Positions 41,467 to 50,368 of a DNA stretch of 64,000 bases are shown piece by piece. Source of the stretch: JBGSOV01 sp041738935 (GTDB lineage: Bacteria > Patescibacteriota > Gracilibacteria > CAIRYL01 > GCA-016699755); contig JBGSOV010000020.1 in assembly GCA_041738935.1 (NCBI GenBank), positions 79,268 through 143,267 of the forward strand, read 5' to 3'. A program made the position numbers and the translations under genes. The stretch's first letter is position 1, and every line of letters starts with the position of its first letter. The notes beneath the pieces were generated by a model. That model made no database searches, was not told the origin of the DNA, and saw nothing but the letters and a program-made list of their open reading frames with translations.

Positions 41467-44430
41467 TTATTTCCCACTAAACTTGTATTTGCGTCCGCGC
41501 ATCGCAAACGCCTGTTCAGTACCCTCTAGCACATCGAGTACATGACGGTTCATGATCGGGTTTTCGAGTGAGCCGGAAACGACTTCGACCTGATGGTCTT
41601 TGTCTTTGTGGATGCGTACGCGGATGATCTGCTCAGCATCGGCGAGCACCGCGAGATTGGGATTGTGCGTTACCATAATCACTTGCCTGCGCCCTTTGGC
41701 GCGACGCAAAAACGGCACGAGAATTTTGGAAATACTTTGATTGTCGAGGTTGTCTTCCGGCTGATCGAGAATCAGCGGCGTCTCGTCCTTGTCAATCATG
41801 AGATAAAAAACAAGGAGCAGCGAGCCGCGTTCACCTGGCGAAAGTTCGCTCAGTGGTTTGCCATCGAGGCGCAAATCATATTCGGGCACAAGATATTCGA
41901 GCCCAAAAAGATAATTGTAGAGTTCTAAAATTTTGCCTTTTTTGACCTGAGTATGGATAAATTTTTTGATGGCTTTTTTTTGGCGACGATCAAATTGCAA
42001 AGTGTCGATTATTTTTTCGAGCATGGTGGTGATTGCTGTTGGCTCTTCGGGTTCGACTTCGGCAAGCAGCTTACTGATGGCAAGGAGTGGATTTTCTGCA
42101 AAAGCACCAGAGGATTCAGTATTGATAAAAGCAGCAAAATTTTTCTCAAAATCTAACATGCGGAGCGAAACTTCTAACGAAATATTATATTCTTTAATCA
42201 AATCAGCGTGCTTGGACAAAAAAGTACTCACAGGAGCTTTGAGATTGCTAAAGAGAGTCAGAATTTCTCCTTTTTGCTGCAAAATTGCTTCCATAACTGT
42301 TATGCGTTCTACAAATTTTTGTTTCAACTCTGCATCTAAACGATTATCCAAATAATCAAGAATGCTTTCGTAAAAAGCAATAGTATCATCGGTTTTTGAG
42401 TCGCCGATGATTTGTTTACGCTGATCTTCCCAGATTTTAAGCTCTGTCAAATAGCCTTGATACTGTTGATGTGGCAGATCAAGCAGCGCAATCTGCGTCT
42501 CGATTTGATTTTGCAAATCTTGGCATAGTGTCACCAGACTTTGAGGGTGAGGTTTGTTGTCAGAATTGTCTTCGGTTTTGCCGAGGAGCACAGTAATTTC
42601 TGTCAAAGATTTTTGAATCACCGCTATTTTTTTCTCGATGATGTCGGTTTTGAGGGTAAAATCAATTACATTTTCAATCTTGATGCCAAAAATATCTTTT
42701 AGAAGCCCTTTATCTTGCAGCTGCCACGTATCAATCCCCTCCTTGACACGCTGCCATTTGGCAACAAACGCTTGCAACTGAGCGTGTTGCTCTTCGAGCA
42801 ACATTTGCTCGTCTTGTTTTTTGACAATCAGAACTTCGGTTTGTGCGAGCTCTTTTCGCAAATCAGCAATTGCGCTGTTGATCTCCTCAAAAGTGTGTTG
42901 AATGTCTTTGCTGACTGAAGGATTGGCGATTTCGTTTGGCTTTTTGGCTTCGTGCTCTGCTCGTTCTTTTTGCTTTTTGTCGAGCAAATGCTGCGTTTTG
43001 TTGCGATACACTTCGGTACGTTTTTCTTCGAGCACAATAATGTGCTTGTTGATAACTTGCAATTGAGCTTGTCTGGCTGCGATATTATCGTCCGCAAGTG
43101 CGCGTTTTTTGACAATAAGTTCACGAAACGAATGGCAGCCAAGGCGTTTGGCAGGTTCGAGATGATGAAAAATCACGCTTTGCAATTCGTCTTCAAATTC
43201 TTCACCGCCCAATGTGCAAAGTCGTTCAAAATGATTTTGCGGAATATATTTGATGTGTTCTGGTTTTTGCGAATCGGGATCCAAATCGAGCGTCTTGCTG
43301 TCACTGGTAGAATTGTCCGCCCACGTGAGTGCTGCCGAAAAATTGCCAGCGAGATTTTTTTTGCGAAATTTGTCTTTGGTAAGAAAAGAAAAGTTGCCGA
43401 CTTGCGAATTTCCAAGCAGCGCGAGAATGTCGACAAGCGCGCTTTTACCGCTGCCTTTGTTGCCGATAATGGCAATCAATTCACTACCAAACTCGATTTT
43501 GAGTCCATCAAACCATGCTTCGCGAACAGCAGATTCTGGAGTTTTGCTCAGCGTTAACGAGCGAATATATCGATTTCCGTTTCTTTTGGTGCTTTGAAAA
43601 ATCGCTGGTTCTTTACCAAAAAATACGCGATCTGGATCAGCAAGAACTTGTTTGAGTCCGTCAAAAGTCGGATCGGCTTTGACCCAACAATAGTTTTCTG
43701 CGGACGGATTTTGAGCAGTTTTGAGTTTGCCGAAAGTGGGATCTTTTGCGTCTTTCTCGCTTCCAGAAACACACGGAAGTTTGCGGAGATTAAGCCACAA
43801 ACGAATGACTTCGGGTGCGTGCTTGGCACTTTTCCACTGAAAAAAATCTTGGTGTTCGAGATTGCCAGAATCAATCAGATCGATATGGTCAATAATCTTT
43901 TCACGAAAAATATTGTCTTCTGCCGGCGCAATATTGCGGTCCGCATACGGCAAAATAATGAGATGATTATCATGCAAAGAGGAATCGTTTTTGAGCCTAC
44001 TATTCACTTCGATAAAATCCACAAAAATATTTCCTTCGTAGCGAGTTTGTTCGTCAATATCCTTCAGCAAAGCGCGCTGACCATCTGAAGTCTGGCACGG
44101 TAATTCGGCAAGGAATCGTTCGATGTTTTTGAGCAAATCGGGAGCACCATCAAACAAAATTCGAAAAGGAAAACTTTTGCCTTGATGCGTCACAAATGAT
44201 TTGAGAGCAACGATTGGAAAAAGCGGCTTCGTGCATTTTTTACTCGCAGATATTTCGCGAAATCCATTGACGGAATATGGCTCCAAAATCGCCGCAACTT
44301 CGGCAGCAGAAGCGTTGATTGCTTGAGCAAAAGCCGCATAGCCTTTGTCACCTTTTGGGAGATGCGGAGCCTTGACGGCAAAATCCCACTTGCGCCACTC
44401 GGAGCCTCGCAAAAATGCATTTTGTGTCAT
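41467..44430 (-). CDS. TrlF-like SMC/AAA-type ATPase with degenerate PHP motif
   Basis: A 987-residue ATPase. The N terminus (RGSEWRKWDFAVKAP) aligns with the start of TrlF-type proteins, which normally read W-D-F-H-x-H-T-P as part of a PHP nuclease/phosphatase domain; here both His are lost. An ABC/SMC-type ATPase is split by long coiled coils. Walker A is IGNKGSGKSA near 318, the signature is LSPGERGS near 855, Walker B is PLILDQPEDNLDN near 878, and the H-loop is V-T-H-N. The arms (about 440-760) would form an SMC-like rod. Related ATPases are often found in defence islands, but no second defence gene is evident. The ATG at 44430 begins the conserved region. Confidence 0.7.
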   Translation of the reverse strand: MTQNAFLRGSEWRKWDFAVKAPHLPKGDKGYAAFAQAINASAAEVAAILEPYSVNGFREISASKKCTKPLFPIVALKSFVTHQGKSFPFRILFDGAPDLLKNIERFLAELPCQTSDGQRALLKDIDEQTRYEGNIFVDFIEVNSRLKNDSSLHDNHLIILPYADRNIAPAEDNIFREKIIDHIDLIDSGNLEHQDFFQWKSAKHAPEVIRLWLNLRKLPCVSGSEKDAKDPTFGKLKTAQNPSAENYCWVKADPTFDGLKQVLADPDRVFFGKEPAIFQSTKRNGNRYIRSLTLSKTPESAVREAWFDGLKIEFGSELIAIIGNKGSGKSALVDILALLGNSQVGNFSFLTKDKFRKKNLAGNFSAALTWADNSTSDSKTLDLDPDSQKPEHIKYIPQNHFERLCTLGGEEFEDELQSVIFHHLEPAKRLGCHSFRELIVKKRALADDNIAARQAQLQVINKHIIVLEEKRTEVYRNKTQHLLDKKQKERAEHEAKKPNEIANPSVSKDIQHTFEEINSAIADLRKELAQTEVLIVKKQDEQMLLEEQHAQLQAFVAKWQRVKEGIDTWQLQDKGLLKDIFGIKIENVIDFTLKTDIIEKKIAVIQKSLTEITVLLGKTEDNSDNKPHPQSLVTLCQDLQNQIETQIALLDLPHQQYQGYLTELKIWEDQRKQIIGDSKTDDTIAFYESILDYLDNRLDAELKQKFVERITVMEAILQQKGEILTLFSNLKAPVSTFLSKHADLIKEYNISLEVSLRMLDFEKNFAAFINTESSGAFAENPLLAISKLLAEVEPEEPTAITTMLEKIIDTLQFDRRQKKAIKKFIHTQVKKGKILELYNYLFGLEYLVPEYDLRLDGKPLSELSPGERGSLLLVFYLMIDKDETPLILDQPEDNLDNQSISKILVPFLRRAKGRRQVIMVTHNPNLAVLADAEQIIRVRIHKDKDHQVEVVSGSLENPIMNRHVLDVLEGTEQAFAMRGRKYKFSGK

Positions 44431-44583
44431 CGTTTGGTTTTGATTATTTCGCTTTACTATAGCGCTTTGTAAATCAATTTGCAATCAAAATTCAGCCGGA
44501 ACAATGGATACAAGCGACTATTCGGAATATTTGCTATTGACTATTTTTAATTAATATTTCGAAATAATCTTGAATCTCGCAAA

Positions 44584-45438
44584 TCATTTCTGACATTTGA
44601 CGCAGTAATGCGTGCCTCTGCCAGCACATCTGATTTTGGAAATCAGTCCACCACATTCGAGACATTCTTGTCCTTGCCGCTGATAAACGCGCAACTTTTC
44701 GGCGTAGCCACCAGGCTTGCCATCCGAACCGACAAAATCGCGAATGCTCGTGCCACGACAATCAATCGCTTCCTGCAAAATAAGTGTGCAGTTTGCAAAA
44801 ATCTTCTGGAATTCGGTTTTTTTGAGAGACGAGACAGAGCGCGATGGCAAAACTCCGGAACAAAAACAAACTTCGTCCGCGTAAATATTGCCGAGTCCAA
44901 AGATGAGATTTTGATTAAGGAGGAGGGCTTTAATCGAAGTTTTACGATTTTTTGTCAGGGAATAAAAATATTCCCAATTCCATTCTGGTTGCCCGGGCTC
45001 GACGCCAAAGACAGCGAGGCGTTTTTTTACTTCATCAGCAGCGAGAAGCTCGACCGTGCCAAAGCGCCGTTGATCGTTAAAAAAGATTTCTGCGCCGTCA
45101 TCAAGTCGTATCAAAAAACGGGTGTGTTTGTCGGGTAAGTGTTGCGGATCAATCTTCGCCGGATGTCCACTGGCAAAAAGCATCTCTGTACTGCGATAAA
45201 TAATCTGCCCCGTCATGCGGAGATGAATCACCAAAATCTGATCGAAATCGAGAAACCCGAGCAGCAAAAACTTGCCACGCCGATTTGGTTCGGCAAATTG
45301 TTTACTGACCAATTGTGGAGCGGCTTTCTTGAATGAAGCGAGTTTGGGATCAAAAACTTCGACAGCAACAATTTTCTTGCCGACAATAACTTCTACCAAA
45401 TCGCGCCGCACGGTTTCGACTTCGGGGAGTTCGGGCAT
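44584..45438 (-). CDS. mutM: Formamidopyrimidine-DNA glycosylase
   Basis: Excises 8-oxoguanine and cuts the strand by beta/delta elimination. The 284-residue protein begins MPELPEVETVRRDL, where Pro2 and Glu3 are catalytic. Lys is kept in R-R-G-K-F-L-L, F-G-L-G-N-I-Y-A-D-E-V near 170 and a C-terminal zinc finger (CLECGG...CVKCQK). The frame continues upstream to 45501, but Pro2 must follow the initiator, so 45438 is the start. Confidence 0.94.
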   Translation of the reverse strand: MPELPEVETVRRDLVEVIVGKKIVAVEVFDPKLASFKKAAPQLVSKQFAEPNRRGKFLLLGFLDFDQILVIHLRMTGQIIYRSTEMLFASGHPAKIDPQHLPDKHTRFLIRLDDGAEIFFNDQRRFGTVELLAADEVKKRLAVFGVEPGQPEWNWEYFYSLTKNRKTSIKALLLNQNLIFGLGNIYADEVCFCSGVLPSRSVSSLKKTEFQKIFANCTLILQEAIDCRGTSIRDFVGSDGKPGGYAEKLRVYQRQGQECLECGGLISKIRCAGRGTHYCVKCQK

Positions 45439-45522
45439 AAGAAGAAAAAGCGCGATTACGATAACAGGTTTTTTGTCTCGAATGCCAAATTTTCTCTTCA
45501 CTTTTTTCTGTTAAGTTCTACT

Positions 45523-45545
45523 CGATTCCGGTCAAGCCGGAATGA
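45523..45545 (-). repeat. Second copy of the CCGGCTTGACCGG repeat
   Basis: These 23 bp are the exact inverse of the unit at 25204-25226. The palindrome ATTCCGG/CCGGAAT may also act as a hairpin between mutM and aroC. Confidence 0.75.
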
Positions 45546-45656
45546 CAAGGTATTTTTATTATCTGTTTTCTGTTATTTACTATCTGTTATTTGATTGTTG
45601 TTACCTGATATTTGCATTGGTTTTTTTCGCAAAAATTCGGCATAATGAGCGGCGAA

Positions 45657-46694
45657 ATGAATACATTTGGAAAATATTTTCGGGTCACAACCTTTGGCGA
45701 ATCCCATGGCGTTGCGCTGGGTGCTATTATTGATGGTTGCCCTGCGGGATTGCCATTATCCGTAGAAGAAATCGCGCACGAACTTCAGAGACGCCGCCCC
45801 GGTCAAAGCAAAGTTACGACACCGCGGCACGAAGATGATCTGCCCGAAATCCTCTCGGGCGTTTTTGAAGGCAAAACCATCGGCACTCCGATTGCTGTTG
45901 TTGTACGCAACAGTGATCAACGTTCGACTGACTACGAAGCGCTCAAAACGATTTTTCGCCCTGGGCACGCCGACGAAGTCTGGCAGACAAAATTTGGTCA
46001 TCGCGATCATCGTGGCGGCGGACGTCAATCTGGTCGCGAAACCTTGTCGCGTGTCATCGGCGGAGCGATTGCCAAAAAATTATTGATGGAAACCTGTGGC
46101 ACAAAAATTATTGCTCATGTACAGCAGATTGGGAATGTCGCCGCACAATCTTTTGACGAACGCGAAATCGAGCAAAATCTCGTTCGCTGTGGCGATCCGA
46201 TTGCTGCCAAACAAATGGAAGAGCTTATCATGCAAACTCGTGTAGAAAACGATGCTTTGGGAGCCATGGTCGAAGTGATTGTGCAACTGCCGCCAAAAGC
46301 ACTCGGATCACCCGTGTTTGGCAAAATCGAAGCCGAACTGGCACAAGCACTAATGTCGATTGGGACAACACGCAGTTTTGAATATGGCGAAGGCATACAA
46401 GTTGTTTCGCGACTGGCGAGCGAGCAAAACCAAAAACGCGAAGGAATCTCTGGCGGAATTACCACTGGCGACGAAATTCGGCTTCGTATCGCCATCAAAC
46501 CACCACCAACAATTGCGCAAAATCAGCAAATGAGAACATTGGACGGGAAGGTTATCAAACATAGTGTCGGTGGTCGCCACGATCCGTGTATTGCGCCGCG
46601 TTTTGTTCCTGTGGCGGAGGCGATGGTTGCGCTTGTTTTTGCCGACGCCTTGCTCGCACCGCCTGATCGGATTGATCAAATTTTCCGCAAATAA
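45657..46694 (+). CDS. aroC: Chorismate synthase
   Basis: The last step of the shikimate pathway: EPSP is turned into chorismate using reduced FMN. The 345-residue protein begins MNTFGKYFRVTTFGESHG, which holds signature 1. G-H-R-D-H-R-G-G-G-R-Q-S-G-R-E-T near 118-133 and the C-terminal G-G-R-H-D-P-C-I near 300 follow. An upstream in-frame ATG at 45645 adds four residues; the family start favours 45657. Its TAA overlaps the ATG of the prepilin peptidase by one base (TAATG). No other aro gene is seen. Confidence 0.94.
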   Translation: MNTFGKYFRVTTFGESHGVALGAIIDGCPAGLPLSVEEIAHELQRRRPGQSKVTTPRHEDDLPEILSGVFEGKTIGTPIAVVVRNSDQRSTDYEALKTIFRPGHADEVWQTKFGHRDHRGGGRQSGRETLSRVIGGAIAKKLLMETCGTKIIAHVQQIGNVAAQSFDEREIEQNLVRCGDPIAAKQMEELIMQTRVENDALGAMVEVIVQLPPKALGSPVFGKIEAELAQALMSIGTTRSFEYGEGIQVVSRLASEQNQKREGISGGITTGDEIRLRIAIKPPPTIAQNQQMRTLDGKVIKHSVGGRHDPCIAPRFVPVAEAMVALVFADALLAPPDRIDQIFRK

Positions 46695-47647
46695 TGAATA
46701 TTGTGCTTGGGCTTGCTACGTTTGTGATTGGTTTATTTTTTGGCAGTTTTGGCAATGTCGTATCGCTGCGCTTACAATCACACAAAAAAGGAGTGTTGTG
46801 GGGCAGAAGCCAATGTCCTCAGTGTGATCATCAGCTCGCTTGGTGGGAGAATATTCCCCTCTTTTCGTGGCTACTCCTCCGAGGAAAATGTGCACATTGT
46901 AGCAAAGGTGTTTCGTGGCAATATCCTCTAGTCGAACTATTTTTTGGTGTACTTTTTGCTCTCGTCGGATTTGTGACTCCGATTGACGCGCCATTTCTGT
47001 TACTCTGGCGCCTCGTCATTGTTTTTGCTCTCGGGATTATTGTCTTGTCAGATCTGCGTTATATGGATATTCCAGATCAGGTTTCGTTGCCACTCATTCG
47101 TTTTTTAGTCGTCGTTTCTTTGATTAGCACTTTTGTTTTTCCACTTTCACAGAAAATTCCATCGATTGCTCCAGCGCTTTTTGGCGCAGCCATTTTATAC
47201 GGATTTTTTGCGTTGCAAGTAGTGATTCCAGGGGTTTTGAATTCGTTTTCGCAAAAATCATTTTTGCCGCTCAAAAATGCCATTTTAGCACTCATCGTAC
47301 TTTTTGTTTGGCTGATATCATCGGTGTTTTTTCTCCATAAAAAATTGGAAGCATTTTTGGCAAATGACCAAGATGGAAAGGAAGAAGATGATCCGGGCTG
47401 GATTGGCGGTGGCGACTTTCGGATTGCGGTGATTATGGGGCTTGCGCTCGGACCGCTTATTGGGATTTTTGCAGTGCTTATTGGTTACGCCGTGGGAGCC
47501 TTTTTGTCACTGCCATTGCTGCTTTTTACGAAAAAAACCGGCAAATCGATGATTCCACTGGGACCATTTTTGGCAATCGGTATGGTGATTATGCTCCTGT
47601 GGGGACACAAAATCGTTGCTCTGTATTTGCGTATTATCGGATTTTAG
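46694..47647 (+). CDS. pilD: Prepilin peptidase
   Basis: An aspartic membrane protease that cleaves type IV prepilins and may N-methylate the new end. The 317-residue protein has the N-terminal domain with two CxxC pairs (C41/C44 and C66/C69) for zinc. Eight or so helices follow, with the catalytic Asp residues in V-L-S-D-L-R-Y near 116-122 and G-G-G-D-F-R near 238-243. An insert of about 60 residues (around 170-230) separates the two Asp motifs more than usual. It is coupled to aroC and serves the pilus of PilB at 810. Confidence 0.9.
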   Translation: MNIVLGLATFVIGLFFGSFGNVVSLRLQSHKKGVLWGRSQCPQCDHQLAWWENIPLFSWLLLRGKCAHCSKGVSWQYPLVELFFGVLFALVGFVTPIDAPFLLLWRLVIVFALGIIVLSDLRYMDIPDQVSLPLIRFLVVVSLISTFVFPLSQKIPSIAPALFGAAILYGFFALQVVIPGVLNSFSQKSFLPLKNAILALIVLFVWLISSVFFLHKKLEAFLANDQDGKEEDDPGWIGGGDFRIAVIMGLALGPLIGIFAVLIGYAVGAFLSLPLLLFTKKTGKSMIPLGPFLAIGMVIMLLWGHKIVALYLRIIGF

Positions 47648-47734
47648 AAAGCGAAAATTGAGGAACAGAAAGCAAACTTCAAGAATCAGGCGATGCGGCT
47701 TTAAATGAAAGAGCTACGGAAAATCCTCTAACTT

Positions 47735-48031
47735 TTATCGATTCCAAAATTTGAGTCCGTCGATTTTGTCAGAAACTGAAGTGCCAATACTGGACATACC
47801 GCTGCGGATTAACTCGACATTGTCGAGCACCAAACTGATAACGCCCCAAATCTGCCACGTAAAATATGTTACTGCCACCAAAGCCGCGATAACAAACAAA
47901 TGTTGAAAGACGAACTTGAGAAGTCGCTGCCACAAAGGCGGCGGCGCAAGATGCTGTTCGATGCGAAAAAGGAGTTTTTCGATGCTTTCGAGGGTTTCTT
48001 GCGGCGAACGTTCGCCATTTTGAATGGACAT
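47735..48031 (-). CDS. Small single-helix membrane protein (98 aa)
   Basis: The frame from the ATG at 48031 gives a charged helical N terminus (MSIQNGERSPQETLESIEKL), one membrane helix (about 44-68) and a soluble tail. Upstream in-frame sequence to 48073 looks non-coding. It is transcribed with the large exported protein upstream (90 nt apart), and the pair could form an operon. The family is unrecognised. Confidence 0.5.
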   Translation of the reverse strand: MSIQNGERSPQETLESIEKLLFRIEQHLAPPPLWQRLLKFVFQHLFVIAALVAVTYFTWQIWGVISLVLDNVELIRSGMSSIGTSVSDKIDGLKFWNR

Positions 48032-48120
48032 GTAGACTTCTAAAAAATCACTTCTGAGTATAAAGGAGTGCACTAGAATCAGGCAAATCTCGTGAAATTG
48101 TCAGAATCAAAACCGAAAGA

Positions 48121-50193
48121 TTATTTCAGTAATCCAACTTCAAAGCCATCGCGTGCGTGATCAAAACTGAGTGGTAAAGCAGAAAGCGATTTTTTGTCGC
48201 AACTGCCAACATTGATTTCAAAAAAGAGTTGTGCGATGTCAAGCTTTTGACCGTCACCGCGCCATGCAATTCGTGTGGCAATATCAACCGAATCTGCAAA
48301 ACGCAGCTGAACAAAGTCGCTTGTTTGCGGGGTGACGGCATACAACTCTTGCGCAAGTGCTGCCGTTTCTGCCGGCGAAAGTGTAAATTGATTTTCAAGT
48401 GTGGTGATAAGCTCAGGGAATTGACTCGTTTTTGCGCACATTTCGCCAACGCGGCGCACAGAGAAAGGCGAAGTAAATGTATAATGATAATCAATTGGTT
48501 GCTTGATTCCCGCAGGTAAGAGCCACGTTTCGTTGTTATCAAATTCGGTTTGGGACGAAGTGATCGCTGCTTGGCGAAAATCTGGCTCAAGCACTAATTC
48601 ATCTTGATTATTTAGAACTAACAGCGGTGTAACACCCGAGACATAGGGCAATCTTTCTTCACATTGAAATGCCGAAAACTGCGCATTTTGATCTTGAAAA
48701 TTCTCGGCAAAAAGCGTGTCATTGGCAAGCAAACACAGATTGGGCTGCAATCCTCCTGTCCAAAAACTAATGAGAGTGACTAAATCAGAAGACCATGTTT
48801 GCAAAGTACTGATTCCTGTAGGAAAGACACTTGTAAGCAATCCTTCGTTTTCCCCCAGATTAAGCAGAGTGTTTAATGCTGCTTGCGAATCGGTCAGAGT
48901 AACTCCCGCGAGAAAATTGATTTGCGGTGGTGGGGGTATTGGCGGACGCGGAATCGCTGGAACAAATGGTGGGCGCTGAGTTTGCATTGGGATCGGAGAC
49001 GGCGTTACGGCGGCGTTTCCGCCGCCAGCAGGTTCTTCATTTGGTCCACCGGGAAGATTAGGAGGCGTCGGCAGTGGATTATCACTCAGATTAGGATTTC
49101 CGCCGGGAAGTTCGGGTGGAGGTTCTGGCAGACCTGGAATATTGATTGCTCCATCAATAGGATTAACGCCTCTGTCACCAATCATGAGCACTGCCAAATA
49201 ACGCGCAAGACGTTGCGTTTCGAGCGAAACAGGCAAACTGCCAAAAGCAGCTGTTTGCAAATGTTGTGCCGAAATTGCTGGTAATCCTGGCGGCGAACCG
49301 ACGACATTCTCGTGCGCAATAAGCGCTCGCTTGACGATTTCCATAGCGACTGCTTTGTGCGTAATTGCGCGCAGAGCTGGCTTGTCTGCCGGATTGGTGG
49401 TTCCCGCTGCATAACCGGCATAAAACGTATGCACACCTGGCATTCTTTCTATGGTTACTCGTTGTTGATTGACGGCAGAGAAATTAGAGCCGAGATATTT
49501 GGAACTGAGTTTTGCCGGATCAAGTGTGACACCAATTGCCGGTCCATCTTCGCAAGCTTTGGTACATTCGGCATCATCCCATTCACCGTCAATTTTGAGT
49601 GTCGTCGGCGCTATATGTGTTCCGATGAAAAAATTCTGTCCACCGCGATATTGCTGATTCGCCGCCAGCTGATCCCACGATTCTTCGAGCTTGTAAAAGA
49701 CATCAAAAACCATTTCTTGTCCAATCACTGGCCACAAAAATTTGGCAGAAATCGGGAGTTCAAAATATCCCATTTCGATATTATCTTGCTTTTCGGGATC
49801 AGTCATCCATGTCGTATCCGCCATAAAACATGTCCCTTGCCCGTCTGGTTTTAATAGTCCCCCACTCGCATTTTTGCGTGGAGAAAAGAGGAAAATTTGC
49901 ACATCAGCATCAGGAGCCGCTGTTCCGTAGATTTTTGTTGGCGCAAGCTCTTTGAGCAAAAATTCGCCACGCGCACCATTTGAGATAATTCCGCGTTGCC
50001 ATGCCGAGCCGTCTGCTCCACGGATAATAAAAACTGATTTCCAGTCAACACCATTGGGGACTTGCGCCACGATATTTGTTGTACAATTTGCACCACCAAC
50101 AGTGGGTTGCGCAAAAGCAGCAGGAACAAGCAACAGTAAAAAACTGAAGAGAAAGAGGAGATTGCCCACAATATATTTTTGCCGCTGCATCAT
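48121..50193 (-). CDS. Exported protein of unknown family, paralog A
   Basis: A 690-residue secreted protein with a signal peptide (core LLFLFSFLLLLVPAAFA, cleavage near 28). The N-terminal domain has a C-T-T-N...W-K-S-V-F-I-I-R-G-A-D-G pattern. The middle (about 355-430) is a Pro/Gly-rich linker (for example PPPPQINF). The C-terminal domain ends G-F-E-V-G-L-L-K. The gene at 61120 matches in both end domains (D-G-S-A-W-Q-R-G-I versus D-G-S-L-W-Q-R-A-I; A-Q-L-F-F-E-I-N-V-G versus L-Q-L-F-F-E-F-K-T-G) but lacks the Pro linker. Several Cys may form disulfides. No known domain is recognised. It is divergent from the VirB6-like gene at 50369. Confidence 0.65.
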   Translation of the reverse strand: MMQRQKYIVGNLLFLFSFLLLLVPAAFAQPTVGGANCTTNIVAQVPNGVDWKSVFIIRGADGSAWQRGIISNGARGEFLLKELAPTKIYGTAAPDADVQIFLFSPRKNASGGLLKPDGQGTCFMADTTWMTDPEKQDNIEMGYFELPISAKFLWPVIGQEMVFDVFYKLEESWDQLAANQQYRGGQNFFIGTHIAPTTLKIDGEWDDAECTKACEDGPAIGVTLDPAKLSSKYLGSNFSAVNQQRVTIERMPGVHTFYAGYAAGTTNPADKPALRAITHKAVAMEIVKRALIAHENVVGSPPGLPAISAQHLQTAAFGSLPVSLETQRLARYLAVLMIGDRGVNPIDGAINIPGLPEPPPELPGGNPNLSDNPLPTPPNLPGGPNEEPAGGGNAAVTPSPIPMQTQRPPFVPAIPRPPIPPPPQINFLAGVTLTDSQAALNTLLNLGENEGLLTSVFPTGISTLQTWSSDLVTLISFWTGGLQPNLCLLANDTLFAENFQDQNAQFSAFQCEERLPYVSGVTPLLVLNNQDELVLEPDFRQAAITSSQTEFDNNETWLLPAGIKQPIDYHYTFTSPFSVRRVGEMCAKTSQFPELITTLENQFTLSPAETAALAQELYAVTPQTSDFVQLRFADSVDIATRIAWRGDGQKLDIAQLFFEINVGSCDKKSLSALPLSFDHARDGFEVGLLK

Positions 50194-50368
50194 TTTTGTT
50201 ATTTTTTGTGGTAAAGATTACTTATTATATCATTTTTAGATAAAATTACAAACTCCCTTCTGTGGTTGTAGAAAAACGCGTTTGCTATCTTTACAATAAA
50301 ATTTATAAATGCTAAAATAACCTAATCTCCTGAAATATTTTTTGCTCGCCACCAACACAAAAAATCTG

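Noticed and set aside
40865..44430. A two-gene defence system (coiled-coil protein plus TrlF-like ATPase)
   Set aside because: A 230-bp repeat-filled spacer separates them and no effector domain is visible, so linkage cannot be claimed from this window alone.
50342..50368. TTG start for the giant membrane protein
   Set aside because: Starting at the ATG at 50369 gives a standard signal sequence; the extra nine residues do not.
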